Of a stretch of 37,333 bases of DNA, positions 34,058 through 37,333 are shown piece by piece; position 1 is the stretch's first letter; each line of letters begins with the position of its first letter. The position numbers and the translations under genes were made by a program. Source of the DNA: Corynebacterium sputi DSM 45148 (GTDB taxonomy: Bacteria; Actinomycetota; Actinomycetes; Mycobacteriales; Mycobacteriaceae). Location: contig NZ_ATYV01000025.1 of assembly GCF_000427865.1 (NCBI RefSeq), forward strand, positions 1 through 37,333, written 5' to 3'. The notes under the pieces are model-generated. The model saw nothing but the letters and a program-made list of their open reading frames with translations, made no database searches and had not been told where the DNA came from.

Positions 34058-34092
34058 AAGCCGGAGGGTCGAAGCCGCTACGGTTCACTGTC

Positions 34093-35337
34093 ATGGGAAC
34101 GACTAGGCAAGAACGCAGAGCCCGGCGCGCTGAGCGCCGTAACGACCGACGCGAGGTCCGTCAATTCCGGCGAGCAGTCATCTCCCGGTACTGGTTACTG
34201 ATTCTGTTGGCATTCGTGGGATTGCTGCTCTTCACCATTGCCTGGCCGACGATGTTCCTCACCCATTCTGTGCCGGCAGTGATCGCTCCGATCTTGGCTG
34301 GCATGGGAACGTTGCCGGTAATCTTGTTGTATTTCAAGCCACCGCGGTACGCGTGGATGATCGTGGCATTCGCCTCGCTTCTCATGGTGCCGTTTCATAC
34401 GCACCATGGATTTGATCTCGACTGGCCGGTCACCTTCCATCTGGCGATGGCTGTGGTCTACGCGGCAGTTCTGCTGAAGGAATCCTCCGGAACTGCGGCC
34501 ATCATCGGTGCGGCAACGGTGGTGCTGCAGTTGTTCAACCCCCATGTCGGTGTGGGCTGGGCCATCGGCGTGGTGTGGTTCTCGGTGTTCTTCCTGCTGG
34601 TGCGATGGTTGGTGGCTTCGCGTAAGCAATTGGCCAGCTCATACTCGCGTTTGGCACAGGAGTCTGCGCGGACCTCGGAGGAAAACCAGCTTCGAGTGCT
34701 CGCGGAGGAGCGCAACCGTTTGGCTCGGGACCTGCACGACGTGGTCGCGCACCAGATGTCCATGATCGTGGTGCAGTCCCAGTCCGCGCCGTACCGGCTG
34801 CAAGGCGTGACACCTGCGATCCATGCGGAGTTCGATTCGCTGGCGGACACCGCGCGAACCGCCCTCGACGAAGTCCGCGGACTTCTTGGGGTTCTGCGCA
34901 CTGACGCGGAGACCAGGCCCGAGGCCCCCGTCGGCGCGGACCAAATCCAGCCGACGCTCACCGCTGCCCGGTCTGCTGGCGTCGACATCACATGGACCAT
35001 CGACGGGGACCTCAGTGCCGTCGACGAAACTGCAGGGGTTGTTCTCTACCGCATCCTGCAGGAGTCGCTGTCCAATGCTGCGCGCCACGCACCTGGCGGA
35101 ACGGTGCTGGTCACCATCACCGTTGGCAACGACACTGCAGACATGTCGATCGACAATGGTCCTGCCGTTGCCGGTTCACTCCCCCACGTTGAGGTCGGTG
35201 GTGGCTCAGGAATCAAGGGAATGTCTGCTCGGGCCCAGGCTGCTGGCGGTAGCTTCACCGCACTTCCCGCAGCAGATGGCGGGTTTTCCGTTACCGCGTC
35301 GGTCCCCTTGCGCCCTCGCCGCGGCGGACGGGTTTAA
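34093..35337 (+). CDS. NarL/DesK-type sensor histidine kinase
   Basis: The 414-residue protein has about five or six membrane helices (residues 30-175), then a HisKA_3 domain with the phospho-acceptor His215 in ARDLHDVVAHQMS, and a HATPase_c domain with LYRILQESLSNAARHAPG (N box) and GGGSGIKGMSARA (G box). It should autophosphorylate on His215 and pass the phosphate to the adjacent response regulator. The signal is probably sensed in or at the membrane, since there is no large outer domain. The longer frame to 33946 is antisense to the phospholipase promoter region. ATG 34093 has TACGGT eight bases ahead of it, so the mRNA may be leaderless. Confidence 0.88.
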   Translation: MGTTRQERRARRAERRNDRREVRQFRRAVISRYWLLILLAFVGLLLFTIAWPTMFLTHSVPAVIAPILAGMGTLPVILLYFKPPRYAWMIVAFASLLMVPFHTHHGFDLDWPVTFHLAMAVVYAAVLLKESSGTAAIIGAATVVLQLFNPHVGVGWAIGVVWFSVFFLLVRWLVASRKQLASSYSRLAQESARTSEENQLRVLAEERNRLARDLHDVVAHQMSMIVVQSQSAPYRLQGVTPAIHAEFDSLADTARTALDEVRGLLGVLRTDAETRPEAPVGADQIQPTLTAARSAGVDITWTIDGDLSAVDETAGVVLYRILQESLSNAARHAPGGTVLVTITVGNDTADMSIDNGPAVAGSLPHVEVGGGSGIKGMSARAQAAGGSFTALPAADGGFSVTASVPLRPRRGGRV

Positions 35338-35346
35338 TCTGAGTCA

Positions 35347-36006
35347 ATGACCATCTCCGTTTTCATCGCCGACGACCAGGCCATGGTCCGCCAGGGTTTC
35401 TCCGCGCTGCTGGACGCGCAACCGGACATCACCGTCATCGGCGACGCGGAGAATGGCGCCCAGGCGGTAGAACGCGTTCCGCGTTTGCTTCCCGACGTTG
35501 TCTTCATGGACGTCCGCATGCCCGAACTCACCGGCCTTGAGGCTGCGGAAAAGATATTTAGGCTTGGACTCGACCCAGCTCCAAAGATCATCATGCTCAC
35601 AACGTTTGATCTGGATGACTACGTCTACGAGGCCCTCCGGTTGGGATGTTCGGGGTTCCTTCTCAAAGATGCGCCGGCGACGGAACTAATCCGTGCGGTG
35701 CGGCAATCGGTGGAGGGCGAGGCATTGCTGGCTCCAACCGTGACCAAACGGCTAATCCAGGAGGCAGTGTCCAAGCGTTCGCACCGTCGAACCAGGCGCG
35801 CTCCCAGGGAGTTGGCGTCTCTGACTCCGCGAGAGCTGGAGACGCTGGAACAGATTGCCACCGGACGGAGCAACGCAGAGATCGCTGAGGCTTTGTTCAT
35901 CTCTGAGGAGACGGTGAAGACGCATGTGCGGCGGGTGCTGCAGAAACTCGTCTTGCGTGACCGGGCGCAGGCTGTGGTGTACGCGTACGAAAATGGTGTG
36001 GTGTAG
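35347..36006 (+). CDS. NarL/LuxR-family response regulator
   Basis: The 219-residue protein has a receiver domain (residues 1-120) with acidic pocket ADD, phospho-acceptor Asp55 in FMDVRMPE, TTFDLDD and the Lys in LLKDAP, and a LuxR HTH domain (about 155-215: SLTPRELETLEQIATGRSNA...VKTHVRRVLQKL). It is nine bases after the kinase, so they form one operon. It should control genes in response to the kinase; the neighbouring lipolytic genes are possible targets. No operator is proven. Confidence 0.92.
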   Translation: MTISVFIADDQAMVRQGFSALLDAQPDITVIGDAENGAQAVERVPRLLPDVVFMDVRMPELTGLEAAEKIFRLGLDPAPKIIMLTTFDLDDYVYEALRLGCSGFLLKDAPATELIRAVRQSVEGEALLAPTVTKRLIQEAVSKRSHRRTRRAPRELASLTPRELETLEQIATGRSNAEIAEALFISEETVKTHVRRVLQKLVLRDRAQAVVYAYENGVV

Positions 36007-36033
36007 CCGCTCCAGGCGGACCCTTCGCAGCGT

Positions 36034-36055
36034 GTTGGCACTTACAGGTGCCAAC
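36034..36055. terminator. Hairpin between convergent genes
   Basis: GTTGGCAC-TTACAG-GTGCCAAC is a perfect eight-pair stem in the 71-base gap after the response regulator. It has no T-tract but is well placed as a bidirectional terminator. Confidence 0.5.
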
Positions 36056-36077
36056 TCCCGATAAGCAGTCCTTCTGG

Positions 36078-36728
36078 TCAGTTAGCCGAATGGATACAGG
36101 TCATTCCGGGCTCGTAATGCATCTCGATAGTGACGCTGCCAGCCCGCACCGTCCATTCGTTCTCACTCGAAGCCATGATTTCCATGTCGTTTGCGTCAGC
36201 CTTATCGCTGTTAGCGATGGTTCCCCGCACTAATTCGCACTCCAACCAGCAATCGGACGCTATGTCGTTAGGGCTCATCGGAGTGCCTTGTTCACGGAGA
36301 ATGTAGCGCTTCGCCCGATGCAGTATCAGGTCGTCGCGGAATTCTCCGTCCTCCGGATAGGTGATCTCTGGGCACACGTAACTCGACTCTGATTCAGCCC
36401 ATGGGGTCATCGCCTGGTCTCCGTCGAATGCGTTCGTCCTCCAGGTCGGCCCAGCCTGGGTCATCTCAGGTGTCTGTCCCATCAGATTTGCCAATCGGCC
36501 GATATCGCCCAAATAAAGGTCGCGGATATAGCTGGGCGGGTACGTCCAACATTTGCGAACGAGGGCTACTTCCTCGCGGGCGTTGACGTCGTCAGCCCAT
36601 TTATTCACACTCGCAATATTGATGTGCGACTCGACTCCACTCGTGTTCACCACCACGCGGGCCTGAGGATCGTCGTCGAGCGGGCTGAGCACAGAGGCTC
36701 CTGTGTCCTCTGAGCCCTCCGCGACCAC
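36078..36728 (-). CDS. Hypothetical protein, possibly 5' truncated
   Basis: The 216-residue product has an acidic start (EGSEDTGASVLSPLDDD) and a later part with four Cys, for example LVRKCWTYPP, SYVCPEITYP, DCWLECELV and MTCIHSAN, which would suit an extracytoplasmic protein. No signal peptide is present, and GTG 36728 has no useful ribosome binding site. In the same frame, a TAG lies 15 bases upstream, and the frame ahead of it is open from an ATG at 36878 and looks protein-like (EGSGSGNVVAVVAFAGDS). The true gene may therefore have been longer and be broken by the TAG. I do not recognise the family. Confidence 0.5.
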   Translation of the reverse strand: MVAEGSEDTGASVLSPLDDDPQARVVVNTSGVESHINIASVNKWADDVNAREEVALVRKCWTYPPSYIRDLYLGDIGRLANLMGQTPEMTQAGPTWRTNAFDGDQAMTPWAESESSYVCPEITYPEDGEFRDDLILHRAKRYILREQGTPMSPNDIASDCWLECELVRGTIANSDKADANDMEIMASSENEWTVRAGSVTIEMHYEPGMTCIHSAN

Positions 36729-36937
36729 TATGCGATCGGGCTAGCCCTCCGCCGTGGCTTGCTCCCTGGAATCGCCAGCGAACGCCACCACTGCGACGAC
36801 GTTCCCGGAGCCACTCCCCTCATCCACCGACATACCGGTGGATGCTACCGAGAAGGAACGATGCCTCACAGACCCCATTTTCTGGGATTAGCGTCGGCAC
36901 CGGTTACGTACGAACTCCAGTCAACAACACAATCGTC

Positions 36938-37051
36938 CTACTCAGAGAGTCCTTTTCTCCTCCGCTCCACCAGCGGGGCGACGCCGTAAAACTCCGCGTA
37001 CATGTCATCGAAATACTCCGTCGCCTCCTGCCTGGTGGGGTCTGCTGCACG
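36938..37051 (-). pseudogene. 3' end of a gene cut by the IS3-type element
   Basis: On the minus strand, the bases from about 37050 to the TAG at 36938 encode ADPTRQEATEYFDDMYAEFY and then GVAPLVERRRKGLSE. This reads like a real C-terminus. It starts abruptly at the point where the IS left end begins, so the insertion appears to have removed or separated the rest of the gene. The product is unknown. The flanking 36729-36937 holds the upstream part of the previous gene. Confidence 0.55.
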
Positions 37052-37333
37052 TGTAGGTGACATCTGAGTTGGCTTGCCCGGGAGGGTGGGCTGGAAGGAT
37101 GTCATTGTGCCGAAGCCCTATCCCCGAGAGTTCCGTGACGACGTTGTGCGTGTTGCGAGGAGTCGTGAACCAGGTGTGACGATCGAGCAGATTGCGAAAG
37201 ATTTCGGCGTTCACCCGATGACCCTGCAGAAATGGTTGCAGCGCGCCGCGGTGGAGGACGGTGACCGGCCAGGGCAGACCCGAGCCGAGGGGGTTGAGTT
37301 GCGGGAGGCGCGCAAGCGCATTCGGCTGTTGGA
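37052..37333 (+). mobile_element. IS3-family insertion sequence, left part (continues past window)
   Basis: The element is inferred from the orfA-type transposase gene at 37107 and the sharp break in the preceding gene. The probable left end starts with TGTAGGTGACATCTGAGTTG, consistent with the TG ends of IS3 elements. The right end and the inverted repeat partner lie outside the window, so the boundary is approximate. Confidence 0.6.
37107..37333 (+). CDS. IS3-family transposase OrfA (partial)
   Basis: The first 75 codons are present. The product starts MPKPYPREFRDDVVRVARSR, followed by IEQIAKDFGVHPMTLQKWLQ, the HTH of the IS3/IS911 OrfA (transposase_8) family, and then a Leu/Glu/Arg-rich segment (VELREARKRIRLLE) that begins the leucine zipper. 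OrfA binds the ends of the element and is made into the full transposase with OrfB by frameshifting. The start is GTG at 37107, with GGAAGG upstream. The gene continues past the window end. Confidence 0.9.
   Translation, partial: MPKPYPREFRDDVVRVARSREPGVTIEQIAKDFGVHPMTLQKWLQRAAVEDGDRPGQTRAEGVELREARKRIRLL

Overview
The window looks like a chromosomal segment of a Corynebacterium species (order Mycobacteriales). The support is a high-GC actinobacterial codon style, many GTG/TTG starts and several probable leaderless starts. The block ftsX-ftsE-prfB, inositol-phosphatase paralogue, membrane protein, hisN has the order I recall from C. glutamicum. An FMN riboswitch precedes a PnuC-type riboflavin transporter, and a UPF0182 gene is divergent from a PPA1309-family gene. 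Species cannot be fixed from the sequence alone.

Layout. 1-5.5 kb: the 3' end of an HNH/DUF222-type protein, a hotdog thioesterase, a minus-strand operon nucleosidase-thiM-thiE, a charged coiled-coil protein, a Cof-type HAD phosphatase, and ribM (pnuX) with its FMN riboswitch. 5.9-9.7 kb: an operon of an MMPL/RND exporter, its TetR regulator and a YwiC-like membrane protein. 9.75-18.3 kb: a ParA/MinD-like ATPase, a 3-hydroxyisobutyryl-CoA hydrolase-like enzyme, PPK2, ftsX, ftsE, prfB, two inositol-monophosphatase family enzymes (one is hisN), a small membrane protein, and a small cysteine-motif protein with a leaderless promoter overlapped by a DtxR-like half-box. 18.4-20.8 kb: a DUF3500 lipoprotein and an acyltransferase-3 gene broken by two in-frame nonsense codons.

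20.9-25.4 kb is a cassette bounded by two identical initiator tRNA genes, each with its own strong terminator. Inside are a DHA2 efflux pump, a divergent TetR regulator with a perfect palindrome between them, and a second DHA2-like transporter that is frameshifted at its 3' end. 25.6-29.3 kb: the large UPF0182 membrane protein and the PPA1309-family gene. 29.4-33.9 kb is an envelope/secreted lipolytic region: three tandem SGNH-hydrolase paralogues with matching upstream elements, an alpha/beta-hydrolase domain (probably broken at its 5' end) and a secreted phospholipase A2-like protein. It is followed by a NarL-type two-component system (34.1-36.0 kb). The window ends with an unidentified minus-strand gene, the 3' stub of a gene cut by an insertion, and the left end of an IS3-family element.

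Two themes stand out. First, the lipolytic cluster next to a two-component system is the best candidate for an undescribed functional unit. Second, gene decay is common in the accessory parts: at least three genes carry nonsense or frameshift lesions, and every nonsense codon could have come from one C-to-T change in CAG or CGA.
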